Shown here: positions 48,561 through 58,642 of the stretch, piece after piece
Layout: each line of letters opens with the position of its first letter
Numbering within the stretch: position 1 is the stretch's first letter
Origin: Verrucomicrobiota bacterium
GTDB taxonomy: Bacteria; Verrucomicrobiota; Verrucomicrobiia; Opitutales; Opitutaceae
Direction of reading: 5' to 3'
Assembly: GCA_016721945.1 (NCBI GenBank)
Contig: JADKHC010000001.1
Location: 62,001 to 126,000 of the forward strand
Length of the DNA: 64,000 nt
Translations under genes and position numbers: made by a program
The notes under the pieces: model-generated
The model's input: the letters and a program-made list of their open reading frames with translations, nothing else
What the model was told of the DNA's origin: nothing
Databases searched by the model: none

Positions 48561-49483
48561 ACCCGATCGTCCAAGCTGAAAACCTGAGCCGGTTCTACGG
48601 CCTCTATCTCGGGCTGAACAACGTGACGTTCACGATCCGTCCGGGCATCACCGGCATTGTCGGCCCCAACGGCGCGGGCAAAACCACGCTCTTCCGCCTG
48701 CTCACCGGCCAGATCAAACCCGACTCCGGCACGCTGCAAGTTTTCGGCTCCGCGCCTTGGAACAATCCATTGGTTCAGGCGCAGCTCGCCTACTGTCCGG
48801 AAAGCGAAGCGGTGCCGGTCGGCCTGCGCCCACTCGAATGGCTCATCGCGCTTGCCATGATTTCCGGGCACTCCGCGCGTGATGCCGAGACGCAAGCCCG
48901 CCGCATGCTCGAACGCGTGAAACTCGCGCCCGAGCACTGGAAAAAACGCCTGACCATGCTTTCGAAAGGCATGAAGCAGCGCGTCAAACTCGCGCAATGC
49001 CTTCTACACGAACCAAAGCTTATCGTCCTCGATGAGCCAATGAACGGCCTCGACCCGATGGGCCGCGAAGATTTTAGCAACGTCCTGCGCCAGCTCGCTC
49101 GCGATGGTGTGAGCATCGTTATTTCCAGTCATATTCTGCACGACCTCGAAGCGTTGTGCAGCGAGTTCATTCTTCTCCGCTGGGGTCGCATGGTGCGCGG
49201 CGAAAACGAAGCTGCGTCGCCTGATGCGCAAAAACGCTGGCCCGCCTCGACCACGTTCCGCTGCGACTCTCCAGAAAAACTCGCGCGCTTTTTCTTCGAC
49301 CGAAAACTCGTGCGCGGTTTCGAAATCGCAGGTGACGACGAGCTCCGTGTGCACTGGCTTGAGGCCGCACAATTCTACGGCGACTTCAACGCCCTGCTCC
49401 TCGATAGCGGTGTGCAAATCTACGAGGTACGCAGCACCGCCTCGTTCCTCGAAAAAGCGGTCGGAGCGCCCCACACGCCATGA
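48557..49483 (+). CDS. ABC-2 type transporter ATPase
   Basis: 308 residues. Walker A GPNGAGKTT, signature LSKGMKQRVKLAQCL, Walker B LIVLDEPMNGLDPMG and SSHILHDLE. NLSRFYGLYLGLNNVTFTIR at the N-terminus is typical of NatA-like ATPases. It follows the first permease with a 4-bp overlap. The two ATPases are similar to each other, so two related export systems or a heteromeric one are encoded. Confidence 0.92.
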   Translation: MNPIVQAENLSRFYGLYLGLNNVTFTIRPGITGIVGPNGAGKTTLFRLLTGQIKPDSGTLQVFGSAPWNNPLVQAQLAYCPESEAVPVGLRPLEWLIALAMISGHSARDAETQARRMLERVKLAPEHWKKRLTMLSKGMKQRVKLAQCLLHEPKLIVLDEPMNGLDPMGREDFSNVLRQLARDGVSIVISSHILHDLEALCSEFILLRWGRMVRGENEAASPDAQKRWPASTTFRCDSPEKLARFFFDRKLVRGFEIAGDDELRVHWLEAAQFYGDFNALLLDSGVQIYEVRSTASFLEKAVGAPHTP

Positions 49484-49526
49484 ACACGGAATCGAGCCAA
49501 CCTACCGCTCAGTTCAACCTGCACAA

Positions 49527-49603
49527 GGTGGAGCCCGATGTCCCCATCGGGCTTGGCTCGGGGAGCAGGCGAACCAGCCCGTTAGGGACAACGGGCTCCA
49601 CCC
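49527..49603 (-). repeat. Double-hairpin (REP/BIME-like) element, copy 2
   Basis: Same two-hairpin unit as at 11235-11310, in reverse orientation: GGAGCCCGATG...CATCGGGCT first, then AGCCCGTTAGGG...CAACGGGCTCC. The outer GGTGGAGCC/GGCTCCACC ends are conserved while the spacer differs. It sits in the 145-bp gap between an ABC ATPase and the next permease, without breaking a gene. Confidence 0.75.
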
Positions 49604-49628
49604 GGCAAGTCATCCTTGCGCCTCAAGC

Positions 49629-50429
49629 ATGAACACGCCCCCGCCCCTACCTAAACCACTTCCAACCGCTACGCCCGAATGGCGGCGCGCACTTGGCGGT
49701 ATCTGGCGGTTAACCTACCGGCGCTTTTTAGCGCCGCAACAGCTCGGCATCCTCGCCGGATTGCTCGGCTTGCTGGCGCTGCTCGCACTGTCCGGCATTC
49801 GCAATGGCAATGCCGAACACTTCGCGCAATGGAGCGTGAAGCTCTATCTCACGTTCGTGGCACCGGTCTTCGCGTTTCTTTCCGCCGCCGGTCTGATTCA
49901 GGACGATATGAAACCCGCCACCGTGGACTACGTGCTGACACGCCCGGTGCGTCGCCATGCCTTTGTCCTGCATCGCTACCTGACGCACACCGCCTGCCTC
50001 CAAGTCCAATGCCTGCTCGCGCTCGGCGTACTTGTAGCGGTCGGCGTGTTTCGGCATGTGCCGAATCTTGCATCCACCGTGCCATCACTACTGCTGGCCC
50101 AGGTACTGGCGGTGATGGCGTTCAGCGCGCTCGGTTTCGCTTTTGGAGCATTCTCCAGCCGCTATCAAATCCTCGGGCTATTCTACGCGGGCGTGGTCGA
50201 AGTCGGTATTGGTAATATCCCTACACAACTTAACCGCCTGTCCATGACGCACCACGTGCGCTCCATCGCCAGCAACATCCTGGAACTGCGCCAAAACAGC
50301 CTCGCCTCGTTCGACCGCCTGCCCGCGTCGATCATTGCGCTGCTCGTGTTTTCGCTCGTACTCGTCGCCGCCGCCGCCGCGCTCTTTTCGTTACGTGAGA
50401 CCGCTGGCACTCGGGCGAAGGACGCCTGA
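49629..50429 (+). CDS. ABC-2 permease
   Basis: 266 residues from ATG 49629; the open frame upstream is repeat DNA. About six hydrophobic segments: GILAGLLGLLALLALSG, LYLTFVAPVFAFLSAAGLI, VQCLLALGVLVAVGVF and LVFSLVLVAAAAALFSL among them. DDMKPATVDYVLTRPVRRHAFVLHRYL contains the RPVRR motif common in ABC-2 permeases. It probably pairs with the ATPase ending at 49483. Confidence 0.85.
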   Translation: MNTPPPLPKPLPTATPEWRRALGGIWRLTYRRFLAPQQLGILAGLLGLLALLALSGIRNGNAEHFAQWSVKLYLTFVAPVFAFLSAAGLIQDDMKPATVDYVLTRPVRRHAFVLHRYLTHTACLQVQCLLALGVLVAVGVFRHVPNLASTVPSLLLAQVLAVMAFSALGFAFGAFSSRYQILGLFYAGVVEVGIGNIPTQLNRLSMTHHVRSIASNILELRQNSLASFDRLPASIIALLVFSLVLVAAAAALFSLRETAGTRAKDA

Positions 50430-50514
50430 GCGCGTCTTATTGAGCAATATTTCCTCTCTCGTGTAACCAAGCACCCGCTTGTGGTGAATTACTAGATACA
50501 AAACGCTTCCTATC

Positions 50515-52023
50515 ATGAAATCCTTCCTCACCCGGACAGCCGCTTTCTGCCTCGTTACCCTTTCCCTCTGCCCCCTCACCCGAGCCGACTTCGATCCTGC
50601 GATCGTCCCGGCCGACGCCAAGTGGATCCTTCACCTCGACCTCAATGCCGTGCGCGAAAGCCCGATCGGCAAGGAGCTTACGGCCCTCATTGAGAAAAAC
50701 GCCGAACTTCCTGAAAGCGCCAATCTCCAAATCGACGTTAAGAAAGTCATCGCCACGCTCGGCTCCGCCACAGCCTACGGCACGACGTTTTCCAAGGACC
50801 CAAAAGAAATCGACGGCACGCTCATCCTCCAGGGCACCGACGAGCTGCGTAAAATCGCCGAAGGTCTCGCCGCCCAATTCTCCGTCTCAAATCCCGAAAT
50901 CGTAACCGAAGTGAAAGGCCTGCCCTTCTCTGCCTATTCGATCAAGGGCGAGGTCACCGTCGGCTTTCCCAAAGAGCCGGTCATCCTCGTCAGTCGCTCT
51001 CAGCCCCAGTTGCTCAAAGCCCACGACCTCTGCCGCGGCAAAGGTCCCGCCGCCGCCCGCGGCCCTTCCTCGCTCAAGGGACTGATCCCAAAAACCCGGC
51101 CACTGCTGGTCGTCGCCGCCAGCGAAGTTCCCAACACCGACGGCCTCTTCCCGGAAAACGCACCGCAAGCTCGCATCCTTAAAATGGCCAGCTCCGCCTC
51201 GATTGCCATCGGTCAAAGCGATAAACTAACCACCGCCACGATCCAACTCGTCGCCACCGATGACGAACTCTCAGAAAAATTGCTCAAGATCGTCCAGGGG
51301 CTCACCGCCATGCTTTCGCTCGCTCAAAGCGACGACAAACAGCTCTCGCAGTTTCTCCAGTCCGTAAAAGCCGAACGCAACGGCCGAACCATTTTCGTGA
51401 GCCTAGCTTACCCTACCGATGGCCTCATCCAGATGATACACGCGATCGAAGAAAGTGACCGCCAACAGAGAAATAACCGAAACAATAACCAGCGCCAACA
51501 ACCAGCAATTGTCGGCAAGATCGTCGACACTTGGGTTGCCGATAAAGACACCGCCAGTGATGGAATCGCCTCCGAGAACCTCCTCTCCCGCACGGTCGAA
51601 AACGTCGCACTCAAGAACGGCACTGCGATCATCCTGAACGGCCAGTTTGATAAAGGGGAATTTGGCCGTATCGACAATATCAAGATCACCCCCGCGGCCG
51701 GCGGTCAGCCACTTCGCTTTGAAGCCGAAAACATGAAACTGTCGCACTACCGTGTGGAAAAGACGCCCTTCGCCTCAGGAGGCAAACTCATCAAAATCGA
51801 GAACACCCAAACCGGCACCGCTCGCTTCGAGTTCCCCGGCGTCGATGGGAGCTACACTTTGAAAATTCGCTACTTCGACGAGAACGACGGCCAAGCTACC
51901 TTCACCATCAGCACGCAAGATCCTGAACCAACCGCCAGCGACGAACAAATATCACCTGAAGCGCCTACGCCGCGAGCCGCTCCCTCCAGACCGGCAGCCC
52001 CGGTTGCGCCAGCCAGCAAATGA
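50515..52023 (+). CDS. Secreted protein with C-terminal CBM-like domain
   Basis: 502 residues with a signal peptide (CLVTLSLCPLTRA). Residues about 30-330 form an uncharacterised region starting PADAKWILHLDLNAV, repeatedly alternating helices and strands. Residues about 400-465 (FEAENMKLSHYRVE ... FEFPGVDGSYTLKIRYFDE) resemble CBM6/CBM35-type sugar-binding modules. The C-terminus is Pro/Ala-rich. It lies just before the ECF sigma/anti-sigma pair and may be part of that regulated unit. No enzymatic motif is seen. Confidence 0.7.
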   Translation: MKSFLTRTAAFCLVTLSLCPLTRADFDPAIVPADAKWILHLDLNAVRESPIGKELTALIEKNAELPESANLQIDVKKVIATLGSATAYGTTFSKDPKEIDGTLILQGTDELRKIAEGLAAQFSVSNPEIVTEVKGLPFSAYSIKGEVTVGFPKEPVILVSRSQPQLLKAHDLCRGKGPAAARGPSSLKGLIPKTRPLLVVAASEVPNTDGLFPENAPQARILKMASSASIAIGQSDKLTTATIQLVATDDELSEKLLKIVQGLTAMLSLAQSDDKQLSQFLQSVKAERNGRTIFVSLAYPTDGLIQMIHAIEESDRQQRNNRNNNQRQQPAIVGKIVDTWVADKDTASDGIASENLLSRTVENVALKNGTAIILNGQFDKGEFGRIDNIKITPAAGGQPLRFEAENMKLSHYRVEKTPFASGGKLIKIENTQTGTARFEFPGVDGSYTLKIRYFDENDGQATFTISTQDPEPTASDEQISPEAPTPRAAPSRPAAPVAPASK

Positions 52024-52026
52024 AGC

Positions 52027-52626
52027 ATGTTATTTAATGCGACAATGACCCTGCCTCCCCAGGCCGCCTCCGAAGAAACGCTCGCACCGCCGACCCCACT
52101 GTCGGCGGATGCGCGTTTGATCGCAGACTGCCTGCAGGGCGATATGAGCGCCTTCGACGAGATTGTACGCACGCACACACCGAGGATTTTTAATTACGTC
52201 CTCCACATGACGCGCCACCGCCAGGACGCCGAGGACGTCACCCAGCAAACGTTCATCAAAGCCTACACGCATCTCGCGAGCTTCGATCCAACCCGCTCCT
52301 TCATCGCCTGGTTGCTCACGATCGCCCGCCGCACCGCGCTCAACCACTTTCGATCGGCAAAGAACTTTGAGCCCGTCGCCGAAGACACTGCCTCCGCTGA
52401 AACCACGCCCGACCGGCACCTCGAAAAACGCGACCAACTCGACACGCTATGGACGCAAGCCAAGCGCGTGTTATCGGAACGCGAATTCGAAGTATTGTGG
52501 CTTAGGTACGCCGAGGATAGATCGATCGAAGAAACCGCCAAAATCGTCGGGCTAAATCAGACCCACACCAAAATCATCGCCTTCCGCGCCCGCCAACGTC
52601 TGAGCAAACTCCAATCTTCATCATGA
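52027..52626 (+). CDS. ECF-type RNA polymerase sigma factor
   Basis: 199 residues from ATG 52027; ATG 52045 is an alternative start. Region 2 is DMSAFDEIVRTHTPRIFNYV with DAEDVTQQTFIKAYTHLASF. Region 4 is LSEREFEVLWLRYAEDRSIE followed by ETAKIVGLNQTHTKIIAFRARQRL in two parts. There is no region 1 or 3, as usual for ECF factors. Its stop overlaps the anti-sigma start (52623-52626), so the two are made together. Confidence 0.92.
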   Translation: MLFNATMTLPPQAASEETLAPPTPLSADARLIADCLQGDMSAFDEIVRTHTPRIFNYVLHMTRHRQDAEDVTQQTFIKAYTHLASFDPTRSFIAWLLTIARRTALNHFRSAKNFEPVAEDTASAETTPDRHLEKRDQLDTLWTQAKRVLSEREFEVLWLRYAEDRSIEETAKIVGLNQTHTKIIAFRARQRLSKLQSSS

Positions 52627-53243
52627 ACACCCACGGAAAAACTCGTTTCGCCTGCCGCGTCGCCCGTATCCGTGACGCCATGACAGGCTCCCGCGCCTCC
52701 GGCCACATCGCGCACTGCGCCGATTGCCAGGCTTACTACCGCGCCGACGATAATCTCACTAGCCAGCTCCGCCATACCGCGCCCAAACAGCTCCAGCCCA
52801 CTCCCGACGACCTCGCCCAACGCATCGCCCGCGCCGTGCGCCAGACCGCACCACAACCAGCGCACCGTCGCTCACCAGCACTATCATGGACCGCGCTGGC
52901 TGGCTTCGGCGCAGTCGCAGTCGTGGCGTTGTCGTTTTTCATTGTTCGCCAGAGTCCGACAAAAAACGCCACCCAAACTGCTAACATTAACCAGCCGTCA
53001 GCACTAACGATCAGTCCCGCCGATGTCACTGAGCTGGTGGAAAACGTCGATTCCCTGCGCACGCGCCTGGTCGCCTCGGTTAAACCGACCGCCGAGACGC
53101 TGGTAGAGAAGAACCCGCTCACCCAGGAATTGAATTCCGTGCGCGCCGACGCCCGCACCGCGCTTGGCTTTCTAGCATTAAACTTTCTGCCCTCAGATTC
53201 CGCCCGCCAGCTAGAATCCCGCATCGACCCGACGCGCAGTTAA
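52623..53243 (+). CDS. Anti-sigma factor with zinc-binding (ZAS-like) motif
   Basis: 206 residues. The cytoplasmic N-terminus has HIAHCADCQAYY, the HxxxCxxC zinc motif of anti-sigma factors. One TM segment follows (about residues 90-108, ALAGFGAVAVVALSFFIV), then a periplasmic tail. It should hold the co-encoded ECF factor until an envelope signal releases it. Confidence 0.88.
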   Translation: MNTHGKTRFACRVARIRDAMTGSRASGHIAHCADCQAYYRADDNLTSQLRHTAPKQLQPTPDDLAQRIARAVRQTAPQPAHRRSPALSWTALAGFGAVAVVALSFFIVRQSPTKNATQTANINQPSALTISPADVTELVENVDSLRTRLVASVKPTAETLVEKNPLTQELNSVRADARTALGFLALNFLPSDSARQLESRIDPTRS

Positions 53244-53271
53244 AGCCAGCGGTACGAGCGCACGCTGCCCA

Positions 53272-53292
53272 AGACCGCTGAACCAGCGGTCT
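53272..53292 (+). terminator. Hairpin after the anti-sigma gene
   Basis: Perfect 9-bp stem AGACCGCTG (53272-53280) with CAGCGGTCT (53284-53292) and a 3-nt loop, 28 bp after the anti-sigma stop. No T run follows, so termination may be partial. It separates this operon from the vWA operon. Confidence 0.55.
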
Positions 53293-53299
53293 CCAGCCA

Positions 53300-53335
53300 T
53301 GACATTCTGTTGACAAAGATTTACATGGCCCTGAC
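53300..53335 (+). promoter_or_regulatory. TGAC array upstream of the first vWA gene
   Basis: TGAC starts at 53300, 53311 and 53332, so successive copies are 11 and 21 bp apart, on one face of the helix. The last copy is 35 bp before the ATG at 53370. The same 11/21 spacing occurs at 58524-58559 before the second vWA gene. Direct repeats about 11 bp apart suit OmpR/PhoB-type regulators, and this operon encodes one. Binding is not shown. Confidence 0.5.
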
Positions 53336-53369
53336 GCCTTTTCCTGTGGGTAAGTGTAATATCATTCAC

Positions 53370-54704
53370 ATGCGTTCAGCGTATTTTTCACTCCTCTTAA
53401 TCTCAGCGACGCTCGGCAACGCACTTGCTCAATCGGCACCCACTCTCGACGTGGCCACCGATCACGAATTCTACGCCTCGGACGTTAAAAACAATATCTA
53501 TCTGGAAAGCCGCATCGATCTACCGGATTTAAGCGGGAAAGATCGCCCGATTTTAGTGCATAACATTGCGTTCGTTCTTGATCGATCAGGATCGATGCTC
53601 GGGCCGCGAGTTGAGTCCCTGCGCAAAGCAGTTTCACTGGCAATTGGATCCCTTTCCGAGCGGGATATCGTCTCGGTCGTCGTTTTCGGTTCAGAAATCG
53701 AAACGTTGGTCGAAGCTAAGCGCCGAGATCAGCTCGATGGCATTGATGGCTTGCTGGCCCAAGTGGAGCCCTCGGGAGGTTCGGCCCTTTATGACGCCCT
53801 CAATCAAGGTGCTGCGCAGGTTCGCCGATATGCCACGCCTTCGACGCTCAACCACGTGATCCTCGTAACCGACGGCCCCTCGACGAAAGGGCCCCGTGAA
53901 GCTGACGATTTCACCCATCTCGTTGAGGCGTTTTCCCGGGAGGGAATTGGGCTTTCCACCGTCGGAATCGGCGAGGATTTCGAGGAAGATTTGCTAGCGA
54001 ACCTGGCTCGGATCGGAAACGGCCAGTTTCGTTTTGCGGACAAACCGGAATCACTCATCGAGGTCGTACCGGCCGAAGTTGCGCTTCTCTGTACGGCCAT
54101 CGCAAAAGACGCTACCCTAACTTTGGAGCTCTCCTCCGTTTGTTCGCAGATCGAAGCGATCGGTTGGACAAAGGCAACGATCACCGACACAACAGCTACC
54201 TACAATTTTCCTTATTTGTACGCGGGGCAAAATCCGCGCATACTGACTTCAGTCACCACCGAGGCTCGCCGATCAAGCTACAAACTGGGAACCGTGCGAC
54301 TCTCATGGAAGGACGTGGCTGATGGTAAGCCACACGAGATCACACGACCGCTCGAAATTCAGCTGGAGTCCGATGGAGAATCCACCCGCACGTCATTCAA
54401 TCCAGAGGTCGCTCGAAGCATGGCAGACGCGATCGTTCGTCAGGAAATGCTTGAGGCGATCAAACAGATCGACAAAGGTGATTTTCAGCGCGCCCTGCGC
54501 CCATTGCGTCGCGCGCGGAGCGAACTGTACAATCTCAATTACAGATTGGATGACCCTAAAATCGCCGTGAAGATCAGAGATCTCGAGGGATATCTGGCCA
54601 ATGTTCAGACGCGTGGAATGAACCAACTGGACCGGAAAATCCTGCGTTCTGGTCTTTTCAATAAATTCGGGATTCCGACCGCCGAAGATTCCTCGGACCA
54701 TTGA
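53370..54704 (+). CDS. Secreted von Willebrand A (vWA) domain protein
   Basis: 444 residues from ATG 53370, which begins a clear signal peptide (MRSAYFSLLLISATLGNALA); the frame extends upstream without it. The vWA domain spans about residues 60-245. The metal-ion-dependent adhesion site is D71-R-S-G-S (FVLDRSGSM), and VILVTDGPSTKG supplies the later Asp/Thr. A C-terminal region of about 200 residues is helical and uncharacterised. It should bind a divalent metal and a protein partner in the envelope. It lies 16 bp before a histidine kinase and is probably a signal component of that pair. Confidence 0.88.
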   Translation: MRSAYFSLLLISATLGNALAQSAPTLDVATDHEFYASDVKNNIYLESRIDLPDLSGKDRPILVHNIAFVLDRSGSMLGPRVESLRKAVSLAIGSLSERDIVSVVVFGSEIETLVEAKRRDQLDGIDGLLAQVEPSGGSALYDALNQGAAQVRRYATPSTLNHVILVTDGPSTKGPREADDFTHLVEAFSREGIGLSTVGIGEDFEEDLLANLARIGNGQFRFADKPESLIEVVPAEVALLCTAIAKDATLTLELSSVCSQIEAIGWTKATITDTTATYNFPYLYAGQNPRILTSVTTEARRSSYKLGTVRLSWKDVADGKPHEITRPLEIQLESDGESTRTSFNPEVARSMADAIVRQEMLEAIKQIDKGDFQRALRPLRRARSELYNLNYRLDDPKIAVKIRDLEGYLANVQTRGMNQLDRKILRSGLFNKFGIPTAEDSSDH

Positions 54705-54720
54705 GCATCGCGAACCTCCC

Positions 54721-56367
54721 ATGCGCATTCCCCGGCGTTTTCGCCCTCTTGTTCTCTGGATTGGATTCGCGGTAGCTACGGTCGCGACGGCGATCGCAAC
54801 CTATCGATTGTACCAAACGGCCCAGCAGGAAATTACCGTGCAGAGCGAGCAGGCCTTGCAGCAAGCAAGACTGGAAGTCCTCGAAGGCATGCGCACCTAC
54901 ACCGAACAAGTTCGCCGCACCACGATCAAAGACTTGGCCTCTTTTCACGTGGATGGACTCAGTCAGATGATGAAGCGCTGGGACGACGCCAACGAGACGA
55001 TCATCGGAACGTTTCAGTGGGATAAACAACGTGGATTCTGGGCCAACTCCACGGTAGCTGCTCTTTCGCTTAAGGATCAGGATGTCACTCAGCTGTGGCA
55101 GGAATTCCGGAAATGGCGATCCGCCCATCCCGCTGCCTCGAAATGCGACGAAGGGGAAATCAGCCCTTTTCGGATCTCCGTCTACCCCACCCGATCCAAC
55201 CCGTCCCTTCCAGAACCAGAACTTGGATACCAAAGCGAAAATCTGGATATCTTGCAGCACGCGGGTCGGCCGGTCGACCCGTGGGCAGGTTGGGCCGCGC
55301 TCGACAACAACCCGGATGCGCCCTGGGTTTTCTGGTACCAAGCTGGGCCCGACGACACGATTCGGGGCTGCCTAGTCGATGTGAAATTGGTTGTGAAGCA
55401 ATTGCGTATTGCAAAATCGGATACGCGCTACGCACGCTACCAGATCGTCGCAGCGCCAGCGAATGGCTCTCACGAATCTGCTTCGACCATCACAGACCCT
55501 CTAGCGGAGCTTCCCTCCTACCTGCTTACGATGGACTACGGCGATCTCTTCAAGAGCAAAGCGAGCAATGCGCGCATCACCGCCACAATCGCCGCAAGTC
55601 TGTTCGGAATATTTGTGCTAGGGGGAATCGGACTCACCATCTACACACGCCGGGAATTACGTGACGCCGAGCGGAAAACTAATTTTGTCGCGCAGGTCTC
55701 GCACGAACTGCGCACGCCCCTCACGTCGATCCACATGTACGCCGATCTGCTCGGTCAACCGGAGCTCGCAGAAGCAAAGCGCGTGAAATTTGCCACAACC
55801 ATCGCCAGAGAAAGTACTAGGTTGGAGACGATGGTTGAGCGCCTCTTGGCGTTCAACGCGGTCGAGCGAAACAGCACTAAAGTCACTTGCACCACGGTGG
55901 AGGCCGTTGCGCTCGTTCACGAGGCCGTCGAAGAAACACGAGGAAAACTGCAATCGGCCAACCTGGCAGTCGAAGTGCTGCCCGCTGAGAAAACCGTTTT
56001 TACCCAAACGGATTCTTCCATCCTCAAACAGGCACTGCTCAACCTGCTCGACAATGCAGCCAAGTACGCCAGAGAGGGCGGAAAACTTCACATCCGCCTC
56101 ACGCAAACCCCGGATCAAGCGCAGATCGATGTCATCGATTTCGGGCCGGGTATTCCAAGGTCCATCCGTCATCGTCTCTTTGAGCCTTTCGTCCAAGGAA
56201 ACCAAACCCTAACCAATAAGTCGCCCGGAGTTGGTTTGGGACTAAGCCTTGCCCGCGGAACCTTGCGCCAAGTTGGAGCTGATTTGGTGCTGCTAGAATC
56301 CGACCAAGGAGCCATTTTCCAAATACGTCTACCCCTAGCTCCCCATTTATCGGTCACCAAAGTATGA
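54721..56367 (+). CDS. Membrane sensor histidine kinase
   Basis: 548 residues. TM1 is at about 11-27 (LVLWIGFAVATVATAIA), a large periplasmic sensor region covers about 30-285, and TM2 about 286-308 (TIAASLFGIFVLGGIGLTIY). HisKA: His328 in QVSHELRTPLTSIH. HATPase: NLLDNAAKYA (N box), VIDFGPGIP (G1) and GVGLGLSLARG (G2). The periplasmic domain does not match a standard sensor I recognise. Its stop overlaps the regulator's start (ATGA, 56364-56367), so the partner is the next gene. Confidence 0.95.
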   Translation: MRIPRRFRPLVLWIGFAVATVATAIATYRLYQTAQQEITVQSEQALQQARLEVLEGMRTYTEQVRRTTIKDLASFHVDGLSQMMKRWDDANETIIGTFQWDKQRGFWANSTVAALSLKDQDVTQLWQEFRKWRSAHPAASKCDEGEISPFRISVYPTRSNPSLPEPELGYQSENLDILQHAGRPVDPWAGWAALDNNPDAPWVFWYQAGPDDTIRGCLVDVKLVVKQLRIAKSDTRYARYQIVAAPANGSHESASTITDPLAELPSYLLTMDYGDLFKSKASNARITATIAASLFGIFVLGGIGLTIYTRRELRDAERKTNFVAQVSHELRTPLTSIHMYADLLGQPELAEAKRVKFATTIARESTRLETMVERLLAFNAVERNSTKVTCTTVEAVALVHEAVEETRGKLQSANLAVEVLPAEKTVFTQTDSSILKQALLNLLDNAAKYAREGGKLHIRLTQTPDQAQIDVIDFGPGIPRSIRHRLFEPFVQGNQTLTNKSPGVGLGLSLARGTLRQVGADLVLLESDQGAIFQIRLPLAPHLSVTKV

Positions 56368-57068
56368 ATACACACCAGCGCAAAGTACTCATCGTCGAAG
56401 ACGATCCCGCTATTCGTGAAGCGCTCGAAGAAGCGGTCATGCAGGATGGGCACGCAGCGATTTGCGCCGCGGATGGTGGCGAGGCTGTCCGGATTTTTTC
56501 TGGCGGGGCATTCGATCTGGTCCTGCTCGACATCATGTTACCGGTGATGAGTGGTTATGATGTTTGCCGCAAAATTCGGGAAAAAAACCGCGCGGTCCCG
56601 ATCATCATGTTAACCGCCAAGGGCGAGGAAATCGACAAGGTGCTCGGTCTTGAGCTGGGAGCAGACGATTACGTGACCAAGCCCTTCGGACTCCGCGAAA
56701 TCCTCGCACGCATCCATGCCGCTTTTCGGCGACAGGAAGCAAACGCCGCACCCGCGCCCGCTGCGCCCACCGACACGTTTTATTTCGGAGAGACTTTGGT
56801 AGATAGAAAACGGTTCACCGCGAGCCTTGGAAAAGAATCGTCTGAGCTGACGCCCCGGGAACTCAATCTCCTAGAAGTTTTCCACCGCCGAAAAGGCGAG
56901 GTGCTTTCCCGCGATCTGTTGCTCAACGAGGTGTGGGGAATCGAATATCTCGGAACCACCCGCACCCTCGATCAGCACATCGCCCAAGTGCGCAAGAAAG
57001 TGGAGCGAAAAGGAACGCCCCAACTTATCAAAACCGTGCACGGCGTCGGCTACCAATACGTCGGGTAG
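56364..57068 (+). CDS. OmpR-family response regulator
   Basis: 234 residues. The receiver domain has the acidic pair D13-D14, phosphorylation D56 (LVLLDIMLP) and the K in YVTKPFG. The C-terminal winged helix LTPRELNLLEVFHRRKGEVL followed by EVWGIEYLGTTRTLDQHIAQ (two parts) is typical Trans_reg_C. Translationally coupled to the kinase. Candidate target sites are the TGAC arrays before both vWA genes. Confidence 0.95.
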   Translation: MNTHQRKVLIVEDDPAIREALEEAVMQDGHAAICAADGGEAVRIFSGGAFDLVLLDIMLPVMSGYDVCRKIREKNRAVPIIMLTAKGEEIDKVLGLELGADDYVTKPFGLREILARIHAAFRRQEANAAPAPAAPTDTFYFGETLVDRKRFTASLGKESSELTPRELNLLEVFHRRKGEVLSRDLLLNEVWGIEYLGTTRTLDQHIAQVRKKVERKGTPQLIKTVHGVGYQYVG

Positions 57069-57135
57069 TTTGTCGGCAATCGGCTGATGCCGGGTCGGGG
57101 AAACGACCGCGGCCACGCCGCGCCTTGGGGTTTTT

Positions 57136-57202
57136 TTGTCGGCGGGGGGGGGCTGCCCCAACCTCAAGACAAAACCCGCCAAAGCCTACCCCCCGCCGAC
57201 AA
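57136..57202. repeat. Inverted repeat at the edge of the G/C tract
   Basis: TTGTCGGCGGGGGG (57136-57149) is inverted at 57189-57202. Just left of it are seven T residues (57131-57137) preceded by CCTTGGGG. It could be part of a terminator after the response regulator gene. It directly borders the aberrant G/C run. Confidence 0.5.
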
Positions 57203-58373
<1,171 letters not shown>

Positions 58374-58523
58374 TTAGCTCTGAAGCAGGAGTATTTATTG
58401 GCAGGGAAACCACAGCGGTGGTTCACGCCTTCAGAAGTAAACGTGTGACCGTGTGCCTTTACAACCTAAGCAATGGTTCGTTCCGGTAGACGCCAATTCC
58501 TCTTCAGCGTTGGCCAGGAGTTC

Positions 58524-58580
58524 TGACTGAATCCTGACACAACTCGGGGAACTTCTGACAATCTCTTACCTGGTGGTGAC
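58524..58580 (+). promoter_or_regulatory. TGAC array upstream of the second vWA gene
   Basis: TGAC starts at 58524, 58535, 58556 and 58577: steps of 11, 21 and 21 bp. The first three match exactly the spacing at 53300-53335. The first and third are TTCTGAC and the second TCCTGAC. It lies 63-119 bp before the ATG at 58643 and could bind the OmpR-type regulator at 56364. Inference only. Confidence 0.5.
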
Positions 58581-58642
58581 AACCTGTGAGGCGGTTGCTG
58601 ATACGCTGGAGCCTCAATCGTAACCCACGTTCAAAACCCGCT

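Noticed and set aside
53310..53362. TTGACA (53310-53315) with TAATAT (53357-53362) as a promoter for the first vWA gene
   Set aside because: The spacing is 41 bp, far from 16-18; TTGACA is better read as part of the TGAC array.
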